From the NCBI GenBank assembly GCA_944384995.1, contig CALWVN010000002.1, forward strand, positions 62,001 through 126,000: a stretch of DNA of 64,000 nt, given 5' to 3'. The first letter of the stretch is position 1. Each line of letters opens with the position of its first letter. The DNA comes from an uncultured Clostridia bacterium (GTDB lineage: Bacteria > Bacillota > Clostridia > Oscillospirales > Acutalibacteraceae). Shown here piece by piece: positions 34,888 to 43,161 of the stretch. The notes beneath the pieces were generated by a model. It made no database searches. It was not told the DNA's origin and was given only the letters and a program-made list of their open reading frames with translations. The translations under genes and the position numbers were made by a program.

Positions 34888-35409
34888 TTATTCCGATACG
34901 GTAAAGTCCGAAAACGTCACGTGCAGATCCTGTCCCTCCATGGAAAGTGTCTGCGGCGTACCGTCCGCTGCGCAGGAGAGGGAGAAAATGTCACCCGCTT
35001 CGGTTTTGCTGGTGTATACGGTGCGGTCGCCATAGCCCGCGACGGTGCGGTCTGCCGTATCCGAGCGCAGGGTGTTTACTGCCGCATACAGGAGCTTGAC
35101 GAATGAAGCGTCGGGCAGAAAGGCGGGCGGGGTTTCGAGCGTCAGGCCCAAAAACGAAAAGCGGCAGCCGTCCGCATTTTGTGTGATCGAGAGCGATGCG
35201 ACCGCCTCGGGTGCAGTCAGCATCGTTTGCGCCGTGCCGTCCGCCGAAATGGTAAAGTCCGCTTCAAACTCCAGTGCGCCGTGCGTGACGGCGATTTTTG
35301 CCGAGAATGCGGCGGGCAGCGGTGCGCCGTCCGTTTCGGACTTCGTATTTTGACATCCGCAGCAAAGCAGCAGCAAAACCGCCGCCAAAATACACCGAAC
35401 CCGTCGCAT
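34888..35409 (-). CDS. Hypothetical lipoprotein
   Basis: This 173-residue protein has a short lipoprotein signal (MRRVRCILAAVLLLLCCGC, Cys near residue 19). The rest is beta-rich without known motifs. It is the third gene of acpS-nnr-lipoprotein. In Bacillus, acpS is also followed by a LolA-like lipoprotein (YdcC), and related clostridial lipoproteins act in spore germination. A similar role is only a suggestion from gene order. Confidence 0.7.
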   Translation of the reverse strand: MRRVRCILAAVLLLLCCGCQNTKSETDGAPLPAAFSAKIAVTHGALEFEADFTISADGTAQTMLTAPEAVASLSITQNADGCRFSFLGLTLETPPAFLPDASFVKLLYAAVNTLRSDTADRTVAGYGDRTVYTSKTEAGDIFSLSCAADGTPQTLSMEGQDLHVTFSDFTVSE

Positions 35410-35423
35410 GGCATCGCGCTCCC

Positions 35424-36962
35424 TTATAGATCAAATCGGGAAAGCACCTTTGGCAGCGCAGCAAGCATTTTGGACGGTGTGACCGAACACAGCGCCCCCT
35501 CGGCGGCGACGGCATCGCCCGCAAGCCCGTGGATGTGTGCGGCGGCAACTGCCGCTTCCAGCGGTGAAAGGCCTAAGCACAAAAAGCCGAGCAGCATCCC
35601 CGCGAGCACATCGCCGCTGCCGGCGGTTGCCATACCGGCATTGCCGGTCATGTTGACCGAAAACCGTTTGCCGTCTGCCGATATCACTGTGCCCGCGCCT
35701 TTCAGCACCACTGTCGCGCCCGTTTTTTCGCAAAGCGCGGCGCACGCGCCCATGCGGTCTGCCTGTACCTCCTGCGCCGTACAGCCAAGCAGGCGTGCGG
35801 CTTCACCCGGATGTGGGGTCAGGATGACCGGGGCTTTGGCTTCCCGTATCATATCTATGTTGTCGCACACGGCGTTTATGCCGTCTGCATCCAAAACCAC
35901 GGGAACGCTTGCGTTTTGCAGTACGGCGCGCACGATGGCTTTCGTATCATAATCAAGCCCCAGCCCGCAGCCAACGAGGCAAGCTGTAGAGCTTGACAGA
36001 GCGTCTGACAGGCGCTTTTCCTCCTGCGCTGAAATCCGACCGAAGCGGTTGGAAGCAAGCGGCAAAAGCACCTTTTCGGGCACGGCAGCCGTGACCGCCG
36101 CATATGCCTGATCCGGAAAGGCCAGCCGCACAAGCCCCGCGCCGCACTCCACACAGGCGCCGCAGGCGAGCAGCGCGGCGCCGGGCATCTCGTAGCTGCC
36201 CGCCACGACCAGCGCTTTGCCGAAATCGCCTTTGTTCGCGTCGGCGGCGCGCTTCGGGAACAGCGCCGCGATGTCTTTATCTGTAAAGGCAAAAGACTTT
36301 CCATATGCTTTATACAATTCATCGGGAATGCCGATGGAGACCACCTGCGTTTCGCCCGCGAATTCCCGTGCGGGGAAGGCGACCAACGCGGGCTTGAGCG
36401 CCATGACCGAAACGGTCAGGTCGGCCTTGAGCGGCCGGCTTTGCAGCTGCGGGGTGTCGGCGCACACGCCGCTGGGCAGGTCGATGGAAACGATAAATCC
36501 GCCGCAGCTTTCCGCAAACGCAAACAGCGTTTGCAGATTTTCGGGCAGTGAACCCGCAAAGCCCGTGCCGAATACCGCGTCAATGAGGATGTCCGCCTTT
36601 TGCAGCAGCGTACGCTGGCGCTCGCTTTGCGGCATGTAGGATTCGGTGGGGATCTCCAGCTCCCGGAGCCGTGCGAACATTTCCCGCGCATTGTCGGCTT
36701 TCGGCTCGCCCGCGACGAGCAGTACATGTACGTCGTAGCCGTTTTCAAACAGCTTGCGCGCCGCCACAAAGCCGTCACCGCCGTTTTTGCCCTTGCCGCA
36801 CAGCGCGACCACGCGCCGCTTGTCGGTATTGTCAAAGCGCGTGCGAATGACCTTGGCGCAGGCGGCACCCGCGTTTTCCATCAGCCGCAGGTAGGAAATG
36901 CCGCTTTCGTCTGCGGCGGCTTCCACCGCCTTGATCTGTTCGGAATTCAAAATACGCATCAT
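35424..36962 (-). CDS. nnr: Bifunctional NAD(P)H-hydrate epimerase/dehydratase
   Basis: This 512-residue enzyme repairs hydrated NAD(P)H. The N-terminal YjeF-N epimerase domain shows CGKGKNGGDGFVAARKL near residue 55 and IDAVFGTGF. The C-terminal kinase-like dehydratase domain (from about 225) shows VLTPHPGEAARLLG and GNAGMATAGSGDVLAGML. ATG 36962 overlaps the acpS stop (ATGA). Confidence 0.94.
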   Translation of the reverse strand: MMRILNSEQIKAVEAAADESGISYLRLMENAGAACAKVIRTRFDNTDKRRVVALCGKGKNGGDGFVAARKLFENGYDVHVLLVAGEPKADNAREMFARLRELEIPTESYMPQSERQRTLLQKADILIDAVFGTGFAGSLPENLQTLFAFAESCGGFIVSIDLPSGVCADTPQLQSRPLKADLTVSVMALKPALVAFPAREFAGETQVVSIGIPDELYKAYGKSFAFTDKDIAALFPKRAADANKGDFGKALVVAGSYEMPGAALLACGACVECGAGLVRLAFPDQAYAAVTAAVPEKVLLPLASNRFGRISAQEEKRLSDALSSSTACLVGCGLGLDYDTKAIVRAVLQNASVPVVLDADGINAVCDNIDMIREAKAPVILTPHPGEAARLLGCTAQEVQADRMGACAALCEKTGATVVLKGAGTVISADGKRFSVNMTGNAGMATAGSGDVLAGMLLGFLCLGLSPLEAAVAAAHIHGLAGDAVAAEGALCSVTPSKMLAALPKVLSRFDL

Positions 36963-37339
36963 AGGGTTGCGTCTCCTTTCTCGTAAGCTGTAACCATTGC
37001 TGCTGCAAGCGTTCCTGTGTGCGTGATACTCAATGAAAAAACGAGTGCGCGCGCTTCGGCGAGTGCCGCGGCCTTTCCCGAAAGTGCAAAATACGGCGCG
37101 CCGAGCGTATCGTGCAGCACCTCGACTTCACTAAGCGAAAAGCCGCGAATCCCGGTGCCAAGCGCCTTCGCAAACGCCTCTTTTGCGGCGAACGCGCCCG
37201 CCAGATGCTCCGCCTTTTCGCCGCGCTGTATCCATTCCGCACGTTCCCGCGAACCGAATACACGTTCCAAGAATACAGGGGACTGTGCCGAGCGCCGGAT
37301 GCGCTCGATCTCCACAAGATCTATGCCGTTTCGAATCAT
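36959..37339 (-). CDS. acpS: Holo-[acyl-carrier-protein] synthase
   Basis: This 126-residue enzyme transfers phosphopantetheine from CoA to acyl carrier protein. NGIDLVEIERIRR contains the Mg-binding Asp (residue about 7) and FAAKEAFAKALGTGIRGF the conserved Glu/Lys region near 50. It heads the operon acpS-nnr-lipoprotein and is divergent from nagB across a 22-bp inverted repeat. Confidence 0.94.
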   Translation of the reverse strand: MIRNGIDLVEIERIRRSAQSPVFLERVFGSRERAEWIQRGEKAEHLAGAFAAKEAFAKALGTGIRGFSLSEVEVLHDTLGAPYFALSGKAAALAEARALVFSLSITHTGTLAAAMVTAYEKGDATL

Positions 37340-37367
37340 GCGCGTCTCCTTCCAAGCGTTCTATGTG

Positions 37368-37432
37368 CATTGTACCACATTTTCGCCGGAAAGAAAATAT
37401 TTGTTGAAATCCGGGCAAAATGTGGTACAATG
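37368..37432. promoter_or_regulatory. Divergent acpS/nagB promoters embedded in a 22-bp inverted repeat
   Basis: Positions 37368-37389 and 37411-37432 are inverted copies (20 of 22 identical) with a 21-bp gap. Each arm contains AAAATGTGGTACAATG, including a TACAAT -10 hexamer pointing outward. For nagB a TTGAAA -35 lies at 37404-37409 (16-bp spacer). The acpS side has only a weak -35. The symmetry may mean a shared dimeric regulator. Confidence 0.55.
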
Positions 37433-37472
37433 TTCTCGCATATTAGGAAAGTTAAGGAAACAGGGTGAAACG

Positions 37473-38192
37473 ATGCAACTGATCATTATGGAAAACGCCG
37501 CCCAAATCGGCGAAGCGGCGGGCAAATTGTTTGTAGATGCCATCAATAAAAAGCCCAATATCGTACTTGGGCTTGCAACGGGGGCGTCGCCCGTGCCGAC
37601 GTATCAGTACATATACAAAGCGTATGAACGCGGCGAAGTGAGCCTGCGCGATGTGACGACCTATAATCTTGACGAATACGTCGGACTGCCGAAGTCGGAC
37701 AAAAACAGCTATTATACCTTCATGCACCGCGAGCTGTTCGATCACACGGATATCTGCGAGGAGAACGTGCATTTCCTGGACGGTAACGCCGCGGATGCCG
37801 AGGCGGAGTGCGCGCGTTATGACGCGGCGCTCGATAAAGCGGGTGTGGATATCCAGCTTCTTGGCGTCGGCAGAAACGGGCACATCGGCTTTAACGAGCC
37901 GTCCATCTGCTTCACGCGCGGCGCGTTCAAGGTCAAGCTGACGGAGAGCACGATCGAGGCGAATTCGCAGTATTTCGACGAAAACCCCATGCCGCACTAT
38001 GCGCTGACCATGGGCGTCGGCTCCATTATGAAGGCGAAAAAGATCGTGATGATCGCCACGGGCGCTGCCAAGGCGGACGCCATGGCGGCGATGATCAAGG
38101 GCGAGGTCACGCCGGTCTGCCCCGCGTCGATCCTCCAGTTTCACCACGACGTCGTCGTGTATATGGACAAGGAAGCGGCACGGCTGCTGTAA
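37473..38192 (+). CDS. nagB: Glucosamine-6-phosphate deaminase
   Basis: This 239-residue enzyme converts glucosamine-6-phosphate to fructose-6-phosphate and ammonia. LGLATGASPVPTYQYI near 32, NLDEYVGLPKSDKNSYYTFM near 67 and GVGRNGHIGFNEP near 131 are the catalytic signatures. ATG 37473 is chosen by family alignment and CAGGGTGA. No nagA or transporter adjoins it, so it acts as a single-gene unit with its own terminator. Confidence 0.95.
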   Translation: MQLIIMENAAQIGEAAGKLFVDAINKKPNIVLGLATGASPVPTYQYIYKAYERGEVSLRDVTTYNLDEYVGLPKSDKNSYYTFMHRELFDHTDICEENVHFLDGNAADAEAECARYDAALDKAGVDIQLLGVGRNGHIGFNEPSICFTRGAFKVKLTESTIEANSQYFDENPMPHYALTMGVGSIMKAKKIVMIATGAAKADAMAAMIKGEVTPVCPASILQFHHDVVVYMDKEAARLL

Positions 38193-38231
38193 AGGCAAGC
38201 GGCTTTCCAAAAATAAGCAACAGACCAAATA

Positions 38232-38264
38232 ACACGGGCAAGCCGCTGCGGCTTGCCCGTGTTT
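38232..38264 (+). terminator. Intrinsic terminator after nagB
   Basis: ACACGGGCAAGCCGC pairs with GCGGCTTGCCCGTGT and is followed by TTTG. It lies between nagB and the convergent fhs gene. Confidence 0.85.
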
Positions 38265-38286
38265 TGTGTATGCATAATTGCTTGAA

Positions 38287-39957
38287 TCAGAACAGCCCCG
38301 AGATCACGCCGTTTTCGTCCACGTCGATGTTTTCCGCAGCGGGGACCTTCGGCAGCCCCGGCATGGTCATGATGTCCCCCGTCAGCGCTACAACGAAGCC
38401 GGCGCCTGCGGACAGGCGTACCTCGCGCACGGTCAGCGTAAAGCCCTCGGGCTTGCCGAGCAGGGCAGGATTGTCCGAAAGGGAATACTGCGTCTTAGCA
38501 ATGCAAACGGGCAGCTTATCTTCTCCGAGCGCCTCGATCTCGGCGATGGATTTTTTTGCCGTCGCCGTAAACGTCACACCGTCTGCACGGTAAATCTCTT
38601 TGGCAATGGTTTCGATCTTTTCGGGGATGGTAAGCGCTGTGTCATAGAGCGGATGATATGCGGACGGCTGTTCGTCGATGATGCGGCAGACCTTTTGCGC
38701 GAGATCCGCGCCGCCTTCGCCGCCCTTGGCGAATACCTCGGTCAGCGAAACGGGCGCGCCCAGCTCCTTACAGACGCGCTCGACTACGGCGATCTCCGCA
38801 TCGGTATCGGTGTGGAAGCGGTTGATCGCCACCACCACGGGCACGCCGTATTTTCGCATGTTTTCCAGATGCGTTTTCAAATTGACAATGCCTTTTTCGA
38901 GCGCCTCAACATTTTCTTCGCCCAAATCTGTTTTTGCCACGCCGCCGTTATACTTGAGCGCGCGAATGGTCGCGACAAGCACCACGCAGGCAGGTTTAAG
39001 CCCGGCGACACGGCATTTGATGTCGAGGAATTTTTCCGCACCGAGATCCGCGCCGAAGCCCGCCTCCGTGATGCAGTAGTCGGCGAGCTTAAGCGCCATT
39101 TTGGTCGCCGTGACGGAGTTGCACCCGTGCGCAATATTCGCGAACGGCCCGCCGTGCATGAGTGCCGGCGTGTTTTCGAGCGTCTGCACGAGGTTCGGCT
39201 TGATCGCGTCGCGCAGCAGCGCCGCCATCGCACCCACCGCGTTAAGGTCGCGCGCATATACAGGTTCGCCGCTGTAGGTGTAAGCGACGAGCATCCGCCC
39301 GAGCCGTTCTTTTAAGTCTTCCATATCCGCCGCAAGGCAGAGGATCGCCATGACCTCGCTTGCGACGGTGATCATAAAACCGTCCTCACGCGGTACGCCG
39401 TTGACCTTGCCGCCCAAGCCCACCACGACGTTGCGCAGCGCGCGGTCGTTCATATCGAGGCACCGTTTCAAAAGCACGCGGCGCGGGTCTATGCGCAGTG
39501 CGTTGCCCTGCTGCAGGTGGTTGTCGAGCATCGCGCACAGCAGGTTGTTCGCGGCGGTGAGCGCGTGCATATCGCCCGTGAAATGCAGGTTGATGTCCTC
39601 CATCGGCACGACCTGCGCATAACCGCCGCCCGCAGCGCCGCCCTTTACGCCGAACACAGGGCCCATAGAGGGTTCGCGCAGGGCGATGATCGCGTTTTTG
39701 CCGATCTTCTGCATCGCTTCGCCGAGGCCCACCGTCACGGTCGTCTTGCCTTCGCCCGCGGGGGTGGGGTTGATGGCGGTGACGAGGATCAATTTTCCGT
39801 CCGGTTTATCGCGCAGCTTCTCGCGCAAAGAAAGGGGCAGCTTCGCCTTGTATTTGCCGTAAAGCTCGAGGTCGTCCGCATTTACGCCGAGGCGTGCGGC
39901 GACTTCCGTAATGGGCAGCATCTCGGCTGCCTGTGCGATTTCAATGTCTGAACGCAT
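38287..39957 (-). CDS. fhs: Formate-tetrahydrofolate ligase
   Basis: This 556-residue enzyme ATP-dependently makes 10-formyl-tetrahydrofolate. The P-loop [18 protein letters not shown] lies near residue 64, with [36 protein letters not shown] split across the following segment. ATG 39957 (MRSDIEIAQ) has AGGAAGAG upstream; a longer frame has no support. In acetogens it serves the Wood-Ljungdahl pathway, elsewhere purine synthesis; no partner genes are present to tell which. Confidence 0.96.
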   Translation of the reverse strand: MRSDIEIAQAAEMLPITEVAARLGVNADDLELYGKYKAKLPLSLREKLRDKPDGKLILVTAINPTPAGEGKTTVTVGLGEAMQKIGKNAIIALREPSMGPVFGVKGGAAGGGYAQVVPMEDINLHFTGDMHALTAANNLLCAMLDNHLQQGNALRIDPRRVLLKRCLDMNDRALRNVVVGLGGKVNGVPREDGFMITVASEVMAILCLAADMEDLKERLGRMLVAYTYSGEPVYARDLNAVGAMAALLRDAIKPNLVQTLENTPALMHGGPFANIAHGCNSVTATKMALKLADYCITEAGFGADLGAEKFLDIKCRVAGLKPACVVLVATIRALKYNGGVAKTDLGEENVEALEKGIVNLKTHLENMRKYGVPVVVAINRFHTDTDAEIAVVERVCKELGAPVSLTEVFAKGGEGGADLAQKVCRIIDEQPSAYHPLYDTALTIPEKIETIAKEIYRADGVTFTATAKKSIAEIEALGEDKLPVCIAKTQYSLSDNPALLGKPEGFTLTVREVRLSAGAGFVVALTGDIMTMPGLPKVPAAENIDVDENGVISGLF

Positions 39958-40022
39958 AAACTCTTCCTCCCGATATTTCCGATTTCCCCACACTTTGGTG
40001 GCGTATCCTTTATACAAGTTTT

Positions 40023-40051
40023 ATTATACTGAATTTGCTGCCGTAAAACAA
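40023..40051 (-). promoter_or_regulatory. Promoter of fhs
   Basis: Minus-strand TTGTTT (40046-40051), a 17-bp spacer and TATAAT (40023-40028), about 65 bp upstream of the fhs start. Confidence 0.6.
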
Positions 40052-40071
40052 GCATTTTCGGGGAAATTAAG

Positions 40072-40100
40072 TTGACAAGCGAAAAGCGGAAATGTATAAT
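40072..40100 (+). promoter_or_regulatory. alaS: Consensus sigma-A promoter of alaS operon
   Basis: Perfect TTGACA (40072-40077) and TATAAT (40095-40100) with a 17-bp spacer. The leader to the alaS ATG is only about 70 nt, too short for a T-box. Confidence 0.85.
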
Positions 40101-40174
40101 CTTTTCAACACTTTTTTTGGACAATCTATTAGAAACGCGGCGCTATGCGCTGCGGTTTAAGGAGCATACGGCAT

Positions 40175-42814
40175 ATGGAATGGACAGGGCTTAACGAACT
40201 GCGGGAGAAATACCTCTCTTTCTTTGAAAGCAAGGGGCATCTGCGGCTGCCGAGCTTTTCGCTTGTCCCGCGCGACGACAAAAGCCTGCTGCTGATCAAC
40301 TCCGGCATGGCGCCGATGAAAAAATACTTCACGGGCGAGGTGACGCCGCCGCGCAAGCGCGTGACCACCTGCCAAAAGTGCATCCGCACGCCCGATATCG
40401 AAAACGTCGGCAAGACCGCGCGCCACGGCACGTATTTTGAGATGCTCGGCAATTTCTCGTTCGGCGACTATTTCAAAAAAGAGGTCATCCCGTGGGCGTG
40501 GGAATTCTGCACCAAGGTCATGGAAATGGACCCCGAAAAGCTGTATATCAGCGTGTACCTCGACGACGACGAGGCGTATGACATCTGGACGAAGGACGTC
40601 GGTGTCAAGGAATCCCACATGGTGCGCTTCGGTAAAGCGGACAACTTCTGGGAGCACGGCGCAGGCCCGTGCGGCCCATGCTCGGAGATCTACTATGACC
40701 GCGGTGAAAAATACGGCTGCGGCAAGCCCGACTGCAAGGTCGGCTGCGAGTGCGACCGCTATATCGAATTCTGGAACCTTGTGTTCACGCAGTTCGAAAA
40801 CGACGGCAATGACAATTATACCCGCCTTGCGCACCCGAACATCGACACGGGCATGGGGCTTGAGCGCCTTGCGTGCATCGCGCAGGACGTGGACAACCTC
40901 TTCGAGGTCGATACCGTCCAGAACATCATGAAGCACATTATGCGGATTGCGGGTGTGCAGTACCACGAAAACGAGCACACCGACGTGTCGCTTCGCGTTA
41001 TCACCGACCATGTGCGCAGCACCACGATGATGCTCGGCGACGGCGTGATGCCCTCGAACGAGGGGCGCGGCTATGTGCTTCGCCGGCTTCTGCGCCGCGC
41101 GGTGCGCCACGGCAGGCTGCTGGGCATCGACCGTCCGTTCCTGTACGAGGTTGCCGAAACGGTCATCCGGGAAAATAAAAACGCCTATCCCGAGCTCGTC
41201 GAAAAGCACGACTATATCGTCAATGTCATCCGTGCCGAGGAGGAAAACTTCGCGCGCACGCTTGACGCAGGCGTGCAGCGCTTTGAAAAAATGGCGGACG
41301 CTGCGAATGGAAAGGTGCTCTCCGGCAAGGATGCTTTCCTGCTGTCCGACACGTTCGGCTTCCCGCTGGATCTCACAAAAGACCTGCTCGAGGAACGCGG
41401 CATGACCGTAGACGAGGAAGCCTTTTACAAGCTCGTCGCCGAGCAGCGTGAGCGCGCAAGAAACGCCCACAAGGACGCGGGCAAGGAGGCGTGGCTCGGC
41501 TCGGATGATGCGGTCAAGGATCTTCCTGCGACGGAATTTGTGGGTTATACGGCGTTCGAATGCCCCGCAAAAGTGCTCGCCGTTTTGACCGACGGCGAAC
41601 GCGCCGAATCCGTGGATGCGGGCAAAGAAGCCGTGCTCGTGCTCGACAAAACCGTGTTTTACGGCGAGGGCGGCGGTCAGGTCGGCGATGTCGGCGAACT
41701 GGTCGGCGACGGCTACACCTTTACCGTCACCAATACCACCAAGACCGCGCAGGGCGTTTACCTGCACCACGGCAAGCTGACCGCAGGCGAAGAAATTGCC
41801 GTCGGCGCGGCGGTGACCGCGAAGATCGATAAAGAAACGCGGCGCGCGACCATGCGCAACCACACGGCAGCGCACCTTTTGCAGGCGGCGCTGCGGCAGG
41901 TGCTCGGCACGCACGTCGAACAGGCGGGCCAGCTGGTGAGTGCCCGTGAAATGCGGTTTGACTTTACACACTTTTCTGCGCTTACAAGCGAAGAGCTTTC
42001 GCGCGTGGAGGGAACGGTCAACCGCGTTATCTTTGAAGCGCTGCCCGTCTCCACGGCGGAAATGCCGATCGAGGAAGCCAAGAAAATGGGCGCTATGGCG
42101 CTGTTCAGCGAAAAATACGGCGACGTTGTGCGTGTTGTCAAAGTCGGCGATTTCTCGACCGAGCTTTGCGGCGGCACACATGTGGAAAACACGTCTATGC
42201 TCGGGCTGTTCAAGATCACGTCCGAATCGTCCGTCGCGGCGGGCGTGCGGCGCATCACAGCTGTAACAGGCACGGGACTTCTTGCGTATCTGCATGAGAC
42301 GGATGCCCTGCTCGCGAAAACAGCCGCGGCGCTCAAGGCGACCTCCCCGCAGGAGATCCCCGCGCGCGCCGAAGCGCTCCTCACAGAGCAGAAGGCTGCG
42401 GAAAAGGAAGTTGAAAAGCTCCACGGCGAGATCAATACCTATAAGACCGCAGGGCTGCTCGCGGGCGCGGTGGACGTCGGCGGGGTCAAGCTGATCGTCT
42501 ACTATGCGGGCGACGAAACGCCCGAAAACCTGCGCTCGGTTGCCGAAACGGCGCGCGGTCTTGCCGACAACGCCGTGGCGGTCGTCGCAGGGACAAATTC
42601 CGAAAAGGGCACGGTCACATTCGCGTGTGCCTGTGCGGCGGAAGCCGTGAAGCTCGGTGCGCACGCGGGCAACATTGTGCGCGAAGTTGCAAAGGTCGCG
42701 GGCGGTTCCGGCGGCGGCAAGCCCGACATGGCCATGGCGGGCGGTAAGGACATGTCTAAGGTGGACGACGCGCTGATGCGTGCGGATGAGATCGTCCGCA
42801 CACAGCTGCAATAA
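40175..42814 (+). CDS. alaS: Alanine-tRNA ligase
   Basis: This 879-residue class II synthetase charges tRNA-Ala. The catalytic core starts MEWTGLNELREKYLSFFESKGH, and NSGMAPMKKYFTGE and GPCGPCSEIYYDRG follow. The editing domain carries the zinc-binding HTAAHLLQAALRQVLG and ELCGGTHVENT. The C-terminal DHHA1-like domain ends GGGKPDMAMAGGKD. ATG 40175 has AAGGAG 10 bp upstream. It is the first gene of a run through HIT, comEC, holA, the RNase M5-like gene and asparaginase. Confidence 0.97.
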   Translation: MEWTGLNELREKYLSFFESKGHLRLPSFSLVPRDDKSLLLINSGMAPMKKYFTGEVTPPRKRVTTCQKCIRTPDIENVGKTARHGTYFEMLGNFSFGDYFKKEVIPWAWEFCTKVMEMDPEKLYISVYLDDDEAYDIWTKDVGVKESHMVRFGKADNFWEHGAGPCGPCSEIYYDRGEKYGCGKPDCKVGCECDRYIEFWNLVFTQFENDGNDNYTRLAHPNIDTGMGLERLACIAQDVDNLFEVDTVQNIMKHIMRIAGVQYHENEHTDVSLRVITDHVRSTTMMLGDGVMPSNEGRGYVLRRLLRRAVRHGRLLGIDRPFLYEVAETVIRENKNAYPELVEKHDYIVNVIRAEEENFARTLDAGVQRFEKMADAANGKVLSGKDAFLLSDTFGFPLDLTKDLLEERGMTVDEEAFYKLVAEQRERARNAHKDAGKEAWLGSDDAVKDLPATEFVGYTAFECPAKVLAVLTDGERAESVDAGKEAVLVLDKTVFYGEGGGQVGDVGELVGDGYTFTVTNTTKTAQGVYLHHGKLTAGEEIAVGAAVTAKIDKETRRATMRNHTAAHLLQAALRQVLGTHVEQAGQLVSAREMRFDFTHFSALTSEELSRVEGTVNRVIFEALPVSTAEMPIEEAKKMGAMALFSEKYGDVVRVVKVGDFSTELCGGTHVENTSMLGLFKITSESSVAAGVRRITAVTGTGLLAYLHETDALLAKTAAALKATSPQEIPARAEALLTEQKAAEKEVEKLHGEINTYKTAGLLAGAVDVGGVKLIVYYAGDETPENLRSVAETARGLADNAVAVVAGTNSEKGTVTFACACAAEAVKLGAHAGNIVREVAKVAGGSGGGKPDMAMAGGKDMSKVDDALMRADEIVRTQLQ

Positions 42815-42824
42815 GGAGAAGCTT

Positions 42825-43160
42825 ATGGACTGCGTATTTTGTAAGATCATCGCGGGGGAAATCCCCTCGAAAAAGCTCTATGAGGATGCGCTTTGCTGCG
42901 CCTTTTATGACCTGAACCCGCAGGCGCAAACGCATTTCCTCGTTGTCCCCAAAACCCATATCGCCTCGGCGCAGGACATCACCGCCGAGACCGCGCCCGT
43001 TGTGGCACACATCTTCGAGGTGATCCCGCAGCTTTGCAAAGAGCTTGGGCTTTCGGGCTACCGCATCATCAACAACTGCGGCGCAAGCGCGGGGCAGACG
43101 GTCATGCATCTGCATTTCCACGTGCTTTCGGGTCCCAATCTCGGCGAACGGCTCGTTTGA
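42825..43160 (+). CDS. HIT family nucleotide-binding protein
   Basis: This 111-residue histidine-triad hydrolase has CVFCKIIAGEIPSKKLYED at the N-terminus and the catalytic HLHFHVLSG near residue 98. Such proteins split adenosine phosphoramidates and may clear aminoacyl-adenylates made by synthetases, which would fit the position just after alaS. The AAGGAG ribosome binding site is good. Confidence 0.93.
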   Translation: MDCVFCKIIAGEIPSKKLYEDALCCAFYDLNPQAQTHFLVVPKTHIASAQDITAETAPVVAHIFEVIPQLCKELGLSGYRIINNCGASAGQTVMHLHFHVLSGPNLGERLV

Positions 43161-43161
43161 T

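Noticed and set aside
40101..40174. T-box riboswitch in front of alaS
   Set aside because: The leader is only about 70 nt and has no specifier or antiterminator sequence.
40157..42850. An 897-codon open frame opposite alaS
   Set aside because: It mirrors the alaS codons, has no family resemblance or ribosome binding site, and alaS is unmistakable. The same holds for long antisense frames opposite relA (19211-20842), hemZ (16529-17758), prmA (8503-9750) and fhs (38278-39315).
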